Below, piece after piece: positions 43,180-54,723 of a DNA stretch of 64,000 nucleotides. Positions within the stretch are counted from its first letter, which is position 1; each line of letters begins with the position of its first letter. The stretch comes from CAWCTD01 sp963798455 (GTDB taxonomy: Bacteria > Acidobacteriota > Terriglobia > Bryobacterales > Bryobacteraceae). The notes beneath the pieces are model-generated. The model worked only from the letters and a program-made list of their open reading frames with translations, did not search any database and was not told the origin of the DNA. A program made the position numbers and the translations under genes. Location: the NCBI GenBank assembly GCA_963798455.1, contig CAWCTD010000003.1, forward strand, positions 2,480,001-2,544,000, read 5' to 3'.

Positions 43180-43811
43180 TGCGACAACGCCTCCGAGAGT
43201 TTCCTGGCGGCCGATTCGGACATCAGCACGCGCTCATGGCGGAGCAGGGCATAGGCGCTGACCTCGCGGCTGGCGACCAGCGTGACTCCGGGAAGATTTC
43301 GCGAGCCGAGCGCCAAGTTACGGTTCTGCTCGGTGTCCACCAGGAGCACCGTCTTCGGCGCCTCAAGCCTGTCCAGGGCCGCTCGCACGGACCTGGTCTT
43401 GTTGTCCTCCAAGCTGAACGCCTGGACCACTTTCAGTTCGCCGTCCCGCAACTTGGCTGACAGCGCGGCGCGCAGCGCGCCCAACATCATCTTGCGCGAC
43501 AGCTTGTAGCTGTAATCCCGAGGCGCCGGTCCGTGCGCCGTGCCGCCGTGCCTCCACAGCGGAGACCGAATAGACCCCACGCGCGCCCTGCCGGTGCCCT
43601 TCTGCTTCCAGAGCTTCTTGCCGGAGCCCGCCACCTCGCGGCGCACCTTGGTCTTTGCCGTTCCCCGCCTTTGCCCGGCCAGGTGGTGGCGCACAGCTTC
43701 GTAAAGCAGGGCCTCATTGACCGGCGCCGCAAAGACCGCGTCGGAGAGCTCTACTTCCCCGACCTTCTGGTTGTTCAAATCGATCACATCCACCTTGGGC
43801 ATCGCCTTCAC
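43176..43811 (-). CDS. rplD: 50S ribosomal protein L4 (uL4)
   Basis: 211 residues. The tunnel-loop region reads KKLWKQKGTGRARVGSIRSP and the C-terminal domain DNKTRSVRAALDRLEAPKTV. L4 lines the exit tunnel and in some bacteria represses the S10 operon. Start 43811 overlaps the rplC stop (ATGA); Met4 (43802) is an alternative. Confidence 0.96.
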   Translation of the reverse strand: MKAMPKVDVIDLNNQKVGEVELSDAVFAAPVNEALLYEAVRHHLAGQRRGTAKTKVRREVAGSGKKLWKQKGTGRARVGSIRSPLWRHGGTAHGPAPRDYSYKLSRKMMLGALRAALSAKLRDGELKVVQAFSLEDNKTRSVRAALDRLEAPKTVLLVDTEQNRNLALGSRNLPGVTLVASREVSAYALLRHERVLMSESAARKLSEALSQ

Positions 43812-44440
43812 CTCTTCGCGCGCCGCACGAGCACGTAGCCGCCATTCGGCCCCGGTACAGCGCCCTTCACCACCAGTACGTTCTCCTCGGCGTCCACTTC
43901 GATGACTTCCAGGTTCCGAACCGTGACGCGCGCGACGCCCATGTGTCCCGCCATGCGCAGCCCGGGAAAGACCCGCGAGGGAAAGCTCGAGGCGCCGATG
44001 GAGCCGGGCGCGCGGTGGTGCATCGACCCGTGGCTCTTGTCGCCCCCGCGGAAATGATGCCGCTTGACCAGGCCGGCAAAGCCGCGTCCCTTGCTGATGC
44101 CGATCACGTCCACCATGTCGCTGGGCTTGAACTGGTCCACCAACACGCGGTCACCGGTCTTGAGATCGTCGTCTCCGGGCCTAAGGCGCAGCTCCCGGAG
44201 GAACTTCACCCCCTCGACGCCGGCCTTCTTGATATGGCCCGTGAGCGGCTTGGTGATCCGTCTGGCCTTGGCGAACTCCAGCAGACCGAGCTGCACGGCG
44301 TGGTACCCGTCCTTGACCGGCTCCTTCCGCTGGACCACCACGCAAGGTCCCGCCTTCAGGAGCGTGACGGGAACCACCTTCCCGTCCGCTCGGAAGACCT
44401 GTGTCATCCCGATCTTCTTGCCAAGAATTCCTGGGCTCAT
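43808..44440 (-). CDS. rplC: 50S ribosomal protein L3 (uL3)
   Basis: 210 residues: LGKKIGMTQVFRADGKVVPV at the start and the finger loop FRGGDKSHGSMHHRAPGSIG reaching toward the peptidyl transferase centre. It is an early assembly protein, located second in the S10 section. Confidence 0.97.
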   Translation of the reverse strand: MSPGILGKKIGMTQVFRADGKVVPVTLLKAGPCVVVQRKEPVKDGYHAVQLGLLEFAKARRITKPLTGHIKKAGVEGVKFLRELRLRPGDDDLKTGDRVLVDQFKPSDMVDVIGISKGRGFAGLVKRHHFRGGDKSHGSMHHRAPGSIGASSFPSRVFPGLRMAGHMGVARVTVRNLEVIEVDAEENVLVVKGAVPGPNGGYVLVRRAKR

Positions 44441-44455
44441 AGCTTCCTCAATACT

Positions 44456-44520
44456 GCTCGTGGCTCGTGGCTTGTGGCTCGTGGAAGTCGTCCCACGAGC
44501 TACGGGCTACAAGCGACGGG
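44456..44520. repeat. GTGGCTC-type imperfect hairpin between rpsJ and rplC
   Basis: Built of the same GCTCGTGG units as the perfect hairpin at 41690-41742. The best stem is GCTCGTGG (44477-44484) with CCACGAGC (44493-44500), extendable with mismatches on both sides to about 22 bp. It occupies the whole rpsJ-rplC spacer. Confidence 0.65.
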
Positions 44521-44841
44521 CTATTTCTTCCCAAATGCCTTGATCTCCACGTCCACGCCCGCGGGCAAATCCAGCTTCATCAGGGCGTCCACGGTGTCCT
44601 GCGTCGGCTCCAGTATGTCGAGCAACCGTTTGTGAGTGCGGATTTCGAACTGCTCGCGCGATTTCTTGTCGACGTGCGGCGAGCGCAACACCGTGTAGCG
44701 GTTCTTTATCGTCGGCAGCGGGATCGGCCCCGCGATCTGCGCGCCCGTGTCGCCGGCCGTCTTGACGATGGCCTTGGTCGACTCGTCGAGAATCCGATGA
44801 TCGTAAGCCTTCAAACGAATACGAATGCGTTCTCTGAGCAT
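44521..44841 (-). CDS. rpsJ: 30S ribosomal protein S10 (uS10)
   Basis: 106 residues with IRIRLKAYDHRILDESTKAI, GPIPLPTIKNRYTVLRSPHV and DALMKLDLPAGVDVEIKAF, all diagnostic. S10 also partners NusB in transcription antitermination in other bacteria. It lies 58 bp after tuf. Confidence 0.97.
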   Translation of the reverse strand: MLRERIRIRLKAYDHRILDESTKAIVKTAGDTGAQIAGPIPLPTIKNRYTVLRSPHVDKKSREQFEIRTHKRLLDILEPTQDTVDALMKLDLPAGVDVEIKAFGKK

Positions 44842-44856
44842 CTTGCCCTCTGTGGG

Positions 44857-44899
44857 GGCCGGACAGGCCTGGCCCTTGCGGGCAAGGCATGCGCCGCCC

Positions 44900-44902
<3 letters not shown>
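44857..44902. repeat. GGGCATGCCC-type intergenic repeat, copy 2 (divergent)
   Basis: Fills most of the tuf-rpsJ spacer. On the minus strand it starts TAGGGGCGGCGCATGCC, whose TAG is the tuf stop codon, and continues into inverted GC runs. It is a more divergent relative of 27177-27202. Confidence 0.45.
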
Positions 44903-46088
<1,186 letters not shown>

Positions 46089-46129
46089 GTTGTTCCTCGA
46101 CTCTCCTGTAAGAATTTGCCCAAGCGGAC

Positions 46130-46147
46130 GGACCGCCCGGCCCGCCT

Positions 46148-46150
<3 letters not shown>
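46130..46150. repeat. GGGCATGCCC-type intergenic repeat, copy 3 (partial)
   Basis: Short relative in the fusA-tuf spacer, read on the minus strand as TAGAGGCGGGCCGGGCGG. Its TAG is the fusA stop codon. The central GCATGC palindrome is missing. Confidence 0.4.
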
Positions 46151-48241
<2,091 letters not shown>

Positions 48242-48245
48242 ATCG

Positions 48246-48275
48246 GGTACGGGCCGGGCATGCCCGGCCTCTACA
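48246..48275. repeat. GGGCATGCCC-type intergenic repeat, copy 4
   Basis: In the 40-bp rpsG-fusA spacer. CGGGCATGCCCGG is a perfect palindrome and the flanks match copy 1 (minus strand GTAGAGGCCGGGCATGCCC). Confidence 0.6.
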
Positions 48276-48281
48276 GAATGA

Positions 48282-48752
48282 TCACCATCGGTAGTGTGCG
48301 AAGGCCTTGTTGGCCTCCGCCATACGATGCACGTCGTCCTTTTTCTTGATCGCGCCGCCACGCATGTTGGCGGCTTCGGCCAGTTCATTGGCCAGCCTGT
48401 CAGGCATGCCCTTCTCCGGGCGCGAGCGGGCGTTGGTGATGAGCCAGCGGATGGCAAGGCTGGTGCGGCGGTTCTGTGGCACTTCGATCGGCACCTGGTA
48501 GTTGGCCCCGCCTACGCGCCGCGTCTTCACTTCCAGAAGCGGCTTGCAGTTTTCGACGGCCTTCTTGAACACCTTGAGCGGATCGTCGGCCGTCCGCTCC
48601 TGGATCTTGCTCATGGCCTCATAGAACACATGCTGGGCGACCATCTTCTTGCCGTCCCAGGTCATGCAGTTGACGAACTTCTCGGCCAGCGTGGAGTTGT
48701 AAACCGGGTCCGCCGCCAGCCTGCGCGGTTCAATCTGTCTTCGTCGTGGCAT
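48282..48752 (-). CDS. rpsG: 30S ribosomal protein S7 (uS7)
   Basis: 156 residues with MPRRRQIEPRRLAADPVYNS, KVFKKAVENCKPLLEVKTRR and GGANYQVPIEVPQNRRTSLA, all diagnostic. S7 nucleates the 30S head and can repress the str operon in other bacteria. It is 6 bp after rpsL. Confidence 0.98.
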   Translation of the reverse strand: MPRRRQIEPRRLAADPVYNSTLAEKFVNCMTWDGKKMVAQHVFYEAMSKIQERTADDPLKVFKKAVENCKPLLEVKTRRVGGANYQVPIEVPQNRRTSLAIRWLITNARSRPEKGMPDRLANELAEAANMRGGAIKKKDDVHRMAEANKAFAHYRW

Positions 48753-48758
48753 GGTTAA

Positions 48759-49133
48759 TTACGATTTCGGCCTCTTGGCCCCATACTTCGACCGGCCCTG
48801 CTTGCGGCCGTCCACGCCCGCGGTGTCCAGCGTCCCGCGGACCACGTGGTAACGAACGCCCGGCAGATCCTTTACACGGCCTCCCCGGATGAGCACGATG
48901 GAGTGCTCCTGCAAGTTGTGGCCAACTCCCGGGATGTAGGTGGTCACTTCGATCCCATTGGTCAATCTCACGCGCGCGACTTTTCGCAGCGCCGAGTTCG
49001 GCTTCTTAGGAGTCGTTGTGTAGACGCGGGTGCAAACGCCGCGTTTTTGCGGACAGGACTGTAAGGCCGGGCTCGCAGTCTTGTACCGCGGCGGCCGGCG
49101 GCCCAGGCGCACGAGCTGGTTGAAAGTCGGCAC
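48759..49133 (-). CDS. rpsL: 30S ribosomal protein S12 (uS12)
   Basis: 124 residues, MPTFNQLVRLGRRPPRYKTA at the start, and the decoding loop TTTPKKPNSALRKVARVRLT with the streptomycin-sensitive Lys. The second loop GGRVKDLPGVRYHVVRGTLD is intact. It is the first gene of the super-operon, with a leader of about 265 nt upstream. Confidence 0.98.
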   Translation of the reverse strand: MPTFNQLVRLGRRPPRYKTASPALQSCPQKRGVCTRVYTTTPKKPNSALRKVARVRLTNGIEVTTYIPGVGHNLQEHSIVLIRGGRVKDLPGVRYHVVRGTLDTAGVDGRKQGRSKYGAKRPKS

Positions 49134-49405
49134 GAATCTACCTCAATTCCTCAGACGAGTGAGTCAGTCAACCCAAGATCCGGTCATCGCGTCCGTGACC
49201 TCACGACGCAAGCCAAACAGAAGGCCGCGGCCGCCGAACCATCAATAAACAGGCGGATACAAATCCGCTAAGAATAAGGCAGTTGCTTCGGACAAGCCCA
49301 TGCTCCGCTTCCAATCACGCGGAACCTCGGGGCCCGCCCCCGGCCGGCCTGCATTCCAGGCAGGGGTAGCACGGGAGCAGAAGACCTAACTCGCCAAACC
49401 CTCTC
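49134..49405 (-). promoter_or_regulatory. Leader of the rpsL operon
   Basis: About 265 nt between the predicted transcription start and rpsL, with no supportable gene. Long leaders of this kind can hold ribosomal-protein autoregulation or antitermination sites. It is GC-rich and can form hairpins (for example around 49340-49365), but I cannot identify a known structure. Confidence 0.35.
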
Positions 49406-49435
49406 AATATACAGGATGCTTCCTCCGCCTGTCAA
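49406..49435 (-). promoter_or_regulatory. Promoter of the ribosomal super-operon
   Basis: On the minus strand TTGACA (49435-49430) and TATATT (49411-49406) are separated by 18 bp, a near-consensus sigma70 promoter pointing at rpsL. It is the only strong promoter-like pair I see upstream of the operon. Confidence 0.75.
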
Positions 49436-49514
49436 CCGGAGCGCGGAAACAAAGAAACAAAGGTAGGAGACGCAACCGTGTCCGTGCCTCGGAACCCGGC
49501 CCATCCAGGGGTTG

Positions 49515-49979
49515 TCAGGCCCGCGAAGAGGCGTGGACGCGCTCGCCCATGGCGTTCGCCAGATGGCTCAACACGTCCGTCATCTCCACGATGGCGGCGC
49601 GAGCGCGGGGGGGCGCGATGGCACGAGTCACGCTGAACAGCAAACGCATCAGCCGGAAATCAAGCATCAGCATCCGCTGCTCCAGTGTCAAGCCGCCCGC
49701 TTGGGCGCCCGCCGTGTGAGCCAGCAGGTAGGTCAGCAGGCGATAGTCCCGGTCCAGCGATCGCTCCAGTGTCGTCAGATCGTGGCCCGTCGCTCCCCTT
49801 ACAACATTCTGCTGAATTCCGGGGAACTTCAGATCGTTTACGGCAGCCAGGTTTGTGGCGTAGTCTTTGCCTGTGCGGGTCCGCAGGATCAGCAGACAGG
49901 TATAGCGGAACCAGTAGATCATCAGTGCGGCCGAAGCTGCGATTATGAGAATGCTGGCAACCACGTTCCCCGTAACCAC
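49515..49979 (-). CDS. Membrane-anchored protein, unknown function
   Basis: About 154 residues with one N-terminal membrane helix (GNVVASILIIAASAALMIYW) and a helical cytoplasmic part (LTTLERSLDRDYRLLTYLLA). I favour the GTG at 49979, preceded by GGAGAGAAAGG, over starts further upstream that give an arginine-rich lead. No known family is recognised. It is upstream of, and on the same strand as, the ribosomal operon. Confidence 0.5.
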   Translation of the reverse strand: MVTGNVVASILIIAASAALMIYWFRYTCLLILRTRTGKDYATNLAAVNDLKFPGIQQNVVRGATGHDLTTLERSLDRDYRLLTYLLAHTAGAQAGGLTLEQRMLMLDFRLMRLLFSVTRAIAPPRARAAIVEMTDVLSHLANAMGERVHASSRA

Positions 49980-50163
49980 TACCCTTTCTCTCCGCTGATG
50001 GCCCCCCAAACTTGGGGTTCCACGCCGATTTCGTACTGGGAGATCTAGAACCCTACGCATAGAATATAGCACGCAAATCGGGATAGTTCAAGAGGTATTC
50101 TTGCCTTAGACTCGCAAACCGGGTGGGTGGCGTCTGCCCCCATCTGCGGCTGAATTCGCGCTC

Positions 50164-50742
50164 TCAGACCCGCCCACGGCGGAAGACCATCCTGTCAGCC
50201 ACGCTGCCGCTACGCCTCCGGAATGACTGGTAAAGGTCAGCATAACTCTCTGTAATATAATCCACTTCCTTAAAGCCGAGGCGTTCCGCGATGCGGTCAA
50301 TCGCGGACGGTTCTCCCTCCAGTTCGATGAAAACGCCAACAGGCGTCTCGTCCACTGTGGCTACCACGCGGCAATTCCTGCATAGGTACTCGGTTCGGTA
50401 CTTCTCATACCGGAACACTCGGATGAACCCCAGCAGGAGGAAGATGTCCTCCAGGGTGTCCGGATCGTGGACGGAGGTCTCCAATTCACGCCTGGACTTG
50501 TGTTTGCCGGTTGTGGCTGGGCCCTTGAACGTCAGCGTGAATTGGCGGCCGCAACGCCGCAGCCGTAACAACAGACCCCGGGATCGAAACGTGTGCTCGG
50601 GCGTGTCAAACACGATGTTGTCTTCGTGCGCGCGTCTCCGGCTGACGCGGAAGCCCGCCTTGTAAAGCAGACGCCGGCCCTCCGCGGCACTGTCGAGCCG
50701 GAGCTTGATTTCCACTTCTTGCTTTGAGCCGGAGCCGGACAT
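50164..50742 (-). CDS. CYTH domain protein (class IV adenylyl cyclase / thiamine triphosphatase-like)
   Basis: 192 residues with the CYTH signature ExExK at Glu9, Glu11, Lys13 (EVEIKLRL) and the succession of charged strands LRLRRCGRQFTLTFKGPA, KSRRELETSV and GVFIELEGEP that build the triphosphate tunnel. CYTH enzymes act on triphosphates such as ATP, ThTP or inorganic triphosphate; the substrate cannot be chosen from sequence alone. The pattern GFKEVDYITESYADL resembles the CyaB-type branch. Confidence 0.82.
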   Translation of the reverse strand: MSGSGSKQEVEIKLRLDSAAEGRRLLYKAGFRVSRRRAHEDNIVFDTPEHTFRSRGLLLRLRRCGRQFTLTFKGPATTGKHKSRRELETSVHDPDTLEDIFLLLGFIRVFRYEKYRTEYLCRNCRVVATVDETPVGVFIELEGEPSAIDRIAERLGFKEVDYITESYADLYQSFRRRSGSVADRMVFRRGRV

Positions 50743-50894
50743 CGTCTTCCATACTAGCAACCCGTGTTCCTTCGGTTAGGCATGTAGCCGCCAGCCATGG
50801 CCGTGCCCCGGCTACTCCCTCACGGCCGCACTTGCCGCGGCAAAAGAACAGGCGTATTCTTAGAGTTCATTATAAGCAGCAGAGGTCTCATCCT

Positions 50895-51671
50895 ATGAGG
50901 AATTGCATTCTTGCGGGGCTCGTCGCACTCGGCGTGGCCGTCAGCGGATTGTCCGCGGCTGACTTCTGGCAGAAGAAGAAGTTCGTGGAGTGGGACGACA
51001 AGGAAGTCGCCAAGATACTGACCGACTCCCCATGGGCCAAATCCTTCACGGTGTACTTGAAAGGCTTTGGCGGTGGCGGCCGCGGTGGCGGCGGCATGGG
51101 CGGCGGCATGGGCGGCGGCGGTGGCCGCGGTGGTGGAGGACGCGGCGGTGGAGGACGCGGCGGCGGTGGTGGCATGGGCGGCGCCGACACGGGTGGTGAT
51201 ATCGGCGGTGGCGGCGGCGACATGGGCGGTGGTGTTTCTTCGGGGACCGAAGTGCTCGTCCGGTGGCACACCGCGCTCCCCGTCAAAGAGGCGGTCGCGC
51301 GCACACGCTATGGCGCCGAAGCCGGAACCTCGAAGGAGGCAGCCCAGAGCCTAGGCCGGCAGGAGCAGGTTTACGTGGTTGGCATCGTGGGTATCCCGGC
51401 GAGGGCCATCACCCTCAAGCCCGATGACCTGAAAGAGCACGCGGAACTCAGGGTCAAGGGCCAGCCTCCCATCCAGCCTGTTCAGGTCCAGACCGAGCCG
51501 CAGCGCGCCACGACGGTTCTTTACCTGGTCTTCCCCAAGGTGCAGCAAGGGGCCCGCCAGATCACGCTGGCTGACGATGAGGTGGAGATTTTCCTGCAGC
51601 TCGAGGCCGGCAAGATATCGAAGAAGTTCAAGCTGAAAGATATGGTTTACAACGGCAAGCTGGAACTCTGA
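50895..51671 (+). CDS. Secreted glycine-rich protein, unknown function
   Basis: 258 residues with a signal peptide (about 1-22, ending GLSAAD). The segment VEWDDKEVAKILTDSPWAKS precedes a 55-residue run that is almost only Gly, Arg, Met and Asp (about 57-112), followed by a beta-rich domain (EVLVRWHTALPVKEA; TVLYLVFPKV). The DKEVxKxLTDSPWA pattern is familiar from acidobacterial hypothetical proteins; function is unknown. The gene is divergent from the CYTH gene. Confidence 0.6.
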   Translation: MRNCILAGLVALGVAVSGLSAADFWQKKKFVEWDDKEVAKILTDSPWAKSFTVYLKGFGGGGRGGGGMGGGMGGGGGRGGGGRGGGGRGGGGGMGGADTGGDIGGGGGDMGGGVSSGTEVLVRWHTALPVKEAVARTRYGAEAGTSKEAAQSLGRQEQVYVVGIVGIPARAITLKPDDLKEHAELRVKGQPPIQPVQVQTEPQRATTVLYLVFPKVQQGARQITLADDEVEIFLQLEAGKISKKFKLKDMVYNGKLEL

Positions 51672-51725
51672 TCAGCGCCGTTGGGAGATTCCCGCGCCGC
51701 TTGCCGGGTGGCGCGGGCACGATGC

Positions 51726-51802
51726 GCGCCCGTAGCTCAGTTGGATAGAGCGACTGGCTTCGAACCAGTAGGCCGGGGGTTCGAGTCCCTCCGGGCGCGC
51801 CA
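51726..51802 (+). tRNA. tRNA-Arg (anticodon TCG)
   Basis: 77 nt, complete with encoded CCA. The acceptor stem GCGCCCG pairs with CGGGCGC, the anticodon loop is CTTCGAA with TCG at the decoding positions, and the T-arm contains GGTTCGAGTCC. It reads CGA arginine codons. A tyrosine integrase gene ends 14 bp past its 3' end, the typical arrangement of an element inserted at a tRNA gene. Confidence 0.95.
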
Positions 51803-51815
51803 CATTCCAAAGCAC

Positions 51816-53042
51816 TTATGAGGGCCTGAGCCCAAGAACCGATCCTTCGGGAGCCAAGCTGGGAGCCACGGGGGCCAAAAGGGCGTCCATCTGGGCCGCA
51901 GCTTCCTGTTTCATGGCCGGCAAGACGTGTGCGTAGACGTTGGCCGTGGTGCTGAAGTTGGAGTGCCCCAGGATCTCCTGAACCGTTTTCATGGGCACGC
52001 CTTGTGCAAGCAGCAGGGTGGCGGCGCTATGGCGCAGGTCGTGATACCGCAGCCGCGGCAGAAGCTTCCGCTTCTTCTTCAGGTCCGGCTCGGGGTCTTT
52101 CGGGTCCGGCGTGCTCAGGATGCGGTAGAACTCGCGTAGCATGTCGCGCTGGTCCAGCATGGTGCCGATGCGCGTGGTGAACACCATGCCTGTCTCCACC
52201 CAGCGGGAGCCGGCGACCCGGCGTTCTGCGTCTTGTCTCAGCTTGTGCGCGGTGAGAGCCGATAGCGTGACGTTGGGCAGGCAGATGGTCCGGCGGCTCT
52301 TGTCGGTTTTCGGCTCGGTGAGCTTCAGCTTGCCATCAACCCGCTGTAGCTGATAACGCACCGAGAGCGCGGCCTTTTCGAAGTCGATATCCGCCCAGCG
52401 CAGCCCGAGCCCCTCGGCTTCCCGCAGGCCCAGAGAGATGGAGACCGTGAAGAGTGCCTCCAGTCGGTTGCCGTGGGAGAGATCCAGGAACAGACGCGCC
52501 AGGTCCGGGCTGAAGACCTGCATTTCGTGGGGCACCGGGCGCGGCGGCTTCACCAGGGCCGCAGGGTTCCGGACGATGAGGTTATCTCGCACGGCGACAT
52601 TGAGCGCGCAACGCAGCGTATCCCGGAGGTGCTTCACGGTCTTGGCGGAGAGGCCCGCTTCCGTCATGGCCTTCATGAAGGCTCGCACGTCATCGGGGGT
52701 GAGCTTCGAAAGCACCTTGTCCCCGAGGGCTGGCTTCAGACGATGCCGCACCATGTACTCGTAGGCATCGTAGGTCTTCGGGCGGGTGTTGGGTCTCGCC
52801 ACATTTTCGAGCCATCCATCAAGGTACTGCCCAACGGTCTGCCGCTCGGATTGGACCGGGAGCCCGAGTTGCTGATCGCGTAGCGCGGCGGCGAGCTTGG
52901 CGGCGACCTGGGCGCGGGTGCGAGCGGAAAGCTTCTTCCGGGCTCGCTTGCCGTTCCGGAAACCCAAGTTAACGGCGGCTCTCCATCGGCCGTCCGAGTC
53001 TCTGTAGATCGAACCTTCCGCGTTACCGCGTCTTTTGCTCAT
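51816..53042 (-). CDS. Tyrosine recombinase / phage-type integrase
   Basis: 408 residues: an N-terminal arm domain, a SAM-like core-binding domain (VGQYLDGWLENVARPNTRPK) and a C-terminal catalytic domain with Arg in SLGLREAEGLGLRW, HDLRHSAATLL (about residues 334-344), LGHSN and the nucleophile Tyr in VYAHVLPAM (about 370). It is full length and probably active. It lies against the 3' end of tRNA-Arg, its likely attachment site, and its start overlaps the next upstream gene by 20 bp. Confidence 0.92.
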   Translation of the reverse strand: MSKRRGNAEGSIYRDSDGRWRAAVNLGFRNGKRARKKLSARTRAQVAAKLAAALRDQQLGLPVQSERQTVGQYLDGWLENVARPNTRPKTYDAYEYMVRHRLKPALGDKVLSKLTPDDVRAFMKAMTEAGLSAKTVKHLRDTLRCALNVAVRDNLIVRNPAALVKPPRPVPHEMQVFSPDLARLFLDLSHGNRLEALFTVSISLGLREAEGLGLRWADIDFEKAALSVRYQLQRVDGKLKLTEPKTDKSRRTICLPNVTLSALTAHKLRQDAERRVAGSRWVETGMVFTTRIGTMLDQRDMLREFYRILSTPDPKDPEPDLKKKRKLLPRLRYHDLRHSAATLLLAQGVPMKTVQEILGHSNFSTTANVYAHVLPAMKQEAAAQMDALLAPVAPSLAPEGSVLGLRPS

Positions 53043-53895
53043 GCTCTCCCTCTCTCAACAGTTGTTTCTTTCGATTCGAACAATTGCGCACCGCGACCCG
53101 ATGGGCGGAACCATCTTTGCGGCAGATGTCACAAAATCGCGTGTTTCCCCGTCTCGCCTTCTTCGCCGTCCTGAAAGAGCGCTGACAGGAGCCGCAAATC
53201 GAGAGTCCGTCCACCCTTGCTATCGCGAGCATCAACTGAAACAACAGCGCGGCGAACAGCCCAGCCGTATCCTCCAAGCCGAAAACGATTGTCGGTCCGG
53301 TCTCGCACGGCCACTCTAGCACCGGGTGCAGATTCGACTGAAGGACGAATTCCCCAATGGTCTGTGCCACCAAAAACTTCCCTGTGCCTACATCGAACGT
53401 TCCGGATCTACATTTGGGCTCAAGTGCCCTCCACTCCTCCGGGTCCCCAGGCTTTCCCTGGTGTAGCTTGGCACTTATCGCAAGCAGCGCAGAGAACCTA
53501 CGGGAGTAAGAGCGCCACCTCGCGAGGGGTTCGCGCCCGATCTTGGGAAACTCCCCCTTGCTCCAGAGGGCGGCGTGTACCTTTCGATCCTGGGCCGGGC
53601 AGTAGCCCGTCGCCTCATCAAGTTCAAGCACGCCATAGCGCGATACAAAGCGGAGTAGGCCCTCACCAAACGCAGCCTCGTCGTCCTTCCGCCACAAAGC
53701 GGTGAACGACTCAAGGAGCCTGTCGGCGCCACGCAGTGGCTTTCGCTCGCAGTTCCTTGGATCATATACAAGGTCCCCATTCGAGATTTTCGCGCGGCCT
53801 GGGACCAATATGGCAGCTCTGGTAAGGTCCGAAATTCGCGCCTTAGTGGACATCCCTGCGAGGTCAAGTTCGCGCTGTAAGGCCAAGTCCACCAT
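53023..53895 (-). CDS. Zinc-ribbon protein coupled to the integrase, unknown function
   Basis: 290 residues. The body is mixed alpha/beta with no motif I recognise. The C-terminal 50 residues carry a zinc-ribbon-like module (CGSCQRSFRTAKKARRGNTR then FCDICRKDG) and a basic tail, suggesting nucleic-acid binding. AGGAAAC precedes the ATG. Its 3' end overlaps the integrase start by 20 bp, so the two are co-translated; a role in control of integration is an inference. Confidence 0.6.
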   Translation of the reverse strand: MVDLALQRELDLAGMSTKARISDLTRAAILVPGRAKISNGDLVYDPRNCERKPLRGADRLLESFTALWRKDDEAAFGEGLLRFVSRYGVLELDEATGYCPAQDRKVHAALWSKGEFPKIGREPLARWRSYSRRFSALLAISAKLHQGKPGDPEEWRALEPKCRSGTFDVGTGKFLVAQTIGEFVLQSNLHPVLEWPCETGPTIVFGLEDTAGLFAALLFQLMLAIARVDGLSICGSCQRSFRTAKKARRGNTRFCDICRKDGSAHRVAVRNCSNRKKQLLREGEHEQKTR

Positions 53896-53914
53896 GTTTC
53901 CTGATCTATACTGA

Positions 53915-53943
53915 CTTCTACTACTTTACGCCCCGTCTGTCAA
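53915..53943 (-). promoter_or_regulatory. Promoter of the zinc-ribbon/integrase operon
   Basis: On the minus strand TTGACA (53943-53938) and TAGAAG (53920-53915) are separated by 17 bp, within the 67-bp divergent region between the integrase operon and the excisionase-like gene. The two operons may compete for, or share, this control region. Confidence 0.55.
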
Positions 53944-53962
53944 GTCCGAAAATGGAATTGTT

Positions 53963-54178
53963 ATGGCCACTGAGACTGAGCGGAATCCGAGACGTACTTT
54001 GGAGCACTGCCTCCTAAGAGCAGACGAGGTAGCGCGGCGGTTGGCTATCGGCAAGGCGACGGCGTACATGCTGATGGCGTCTGGCCGCTTGCCCACCGTT
54101 CGCATAGGAAAGTCGGTGCGCGTGTCCGAACTCGCCCTGAACTCCTGGCTGGAGAAGCAGATCGGGACAGCAATCTAG
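53963..54178 (+). CDS. Excisionase-like helix-turn-helix protein
   Basis: 71 residues with a MerR/excisionase-type winged helix: LRADEVARRLAIGKATAYML followed by GRLPTVRIGKSVRVSELALN. Small proteins of this kind bind attachment sites and bias integrases toward excision, or act as plasmid-type regulators. Its divergent position opposite the integrase operon supports the excisionase reading. Confidence 0.75.
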   Translation: MATETERNPRRTLEHCLLRADEVARRLAIGKATAYMLMASGRLPTVRIGKSVRVSELALNSWLEKQIGTAI

Positions 54179-54266
54179 GCGGTGGGCATCTCCGCGGGCG
54201 AGTCCCGCGAAATGATTCAGCGCGGGACGGTCCCAGCGCGGCGCGGTTAGAAAGGAGTTGCGGATT

Positions 54267-54659
54267 ATGCTCAGAAGCGATGGTGGCGCAGCCGACGGCG
54301 GACCCGAAGCCCCCGAACAGAGTCAGGGAAGACATGCGACGAACGTCTACTATTGGGACCTGTCGCGTTTGGATGAGTTGTCCGCACGGCAAAAGATCAC
54401 TTGCCCCGCTTGTGGCGAACGTCTGAGCGCCGCCGACGGAGAGGCGCTGATCCAACACCTACTCCAGCACGACCAAAGCCCCGAGCGACGACGCGAGCTT
54501 GAGCGGGCGCTCTCCCTGTACCGCAACTGGGAAACGCTCCCCGAAGAGACTAGGAATTACTACCGCGCCCAGATTGTCCGCAGCGTCCGCAGCGATCCGG
54601 CCGAGTTCGAGCAGCTACAACGGGAGGGCGTGGTCACGAAGATCGCGGGGAAGGGCTGA
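54267..54659 (+). CDS. Small C2H2-like zinc-finger protein, unknown function
   Basis: 130 residues from ATG 54267 behind AAAGGAG at 9-nt spacing. It contains a zinc-finger-like CPACGERLSAADGEALIQHL continuing to a second His (CX2C, then HX3H), in a helical, charged protein. No known family is recognised. It lies between the excisionase-like and RepA-like genes and is probably part of the element's core operon. Confidence 0.55.
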   Translation: MLRSDGGAADGGPEAPEQSQGRHATNVYYWDLSRLDELSARQKITCPACGERLSAADGEALIQHLLQHDQSPERRRELERALSLYRNWETLPEETRNYYRAQIVRSVRSDPAEFEQLQREGVVTKIAGKG

Positions 54660-54723
54660 TGGCGGATGCCGGCGTCGATTCGTAACAGAGAGGGTCCGGG
54701 GACCGGAACGCCCGAGGTAGAGC

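Noticed and set aside
48759..49133. Streptomycin-resistance type S12
   Set aside because: The decoding loop TPKKPNSALRK keeps the sensitive lysine; no resistance substitution is visible.
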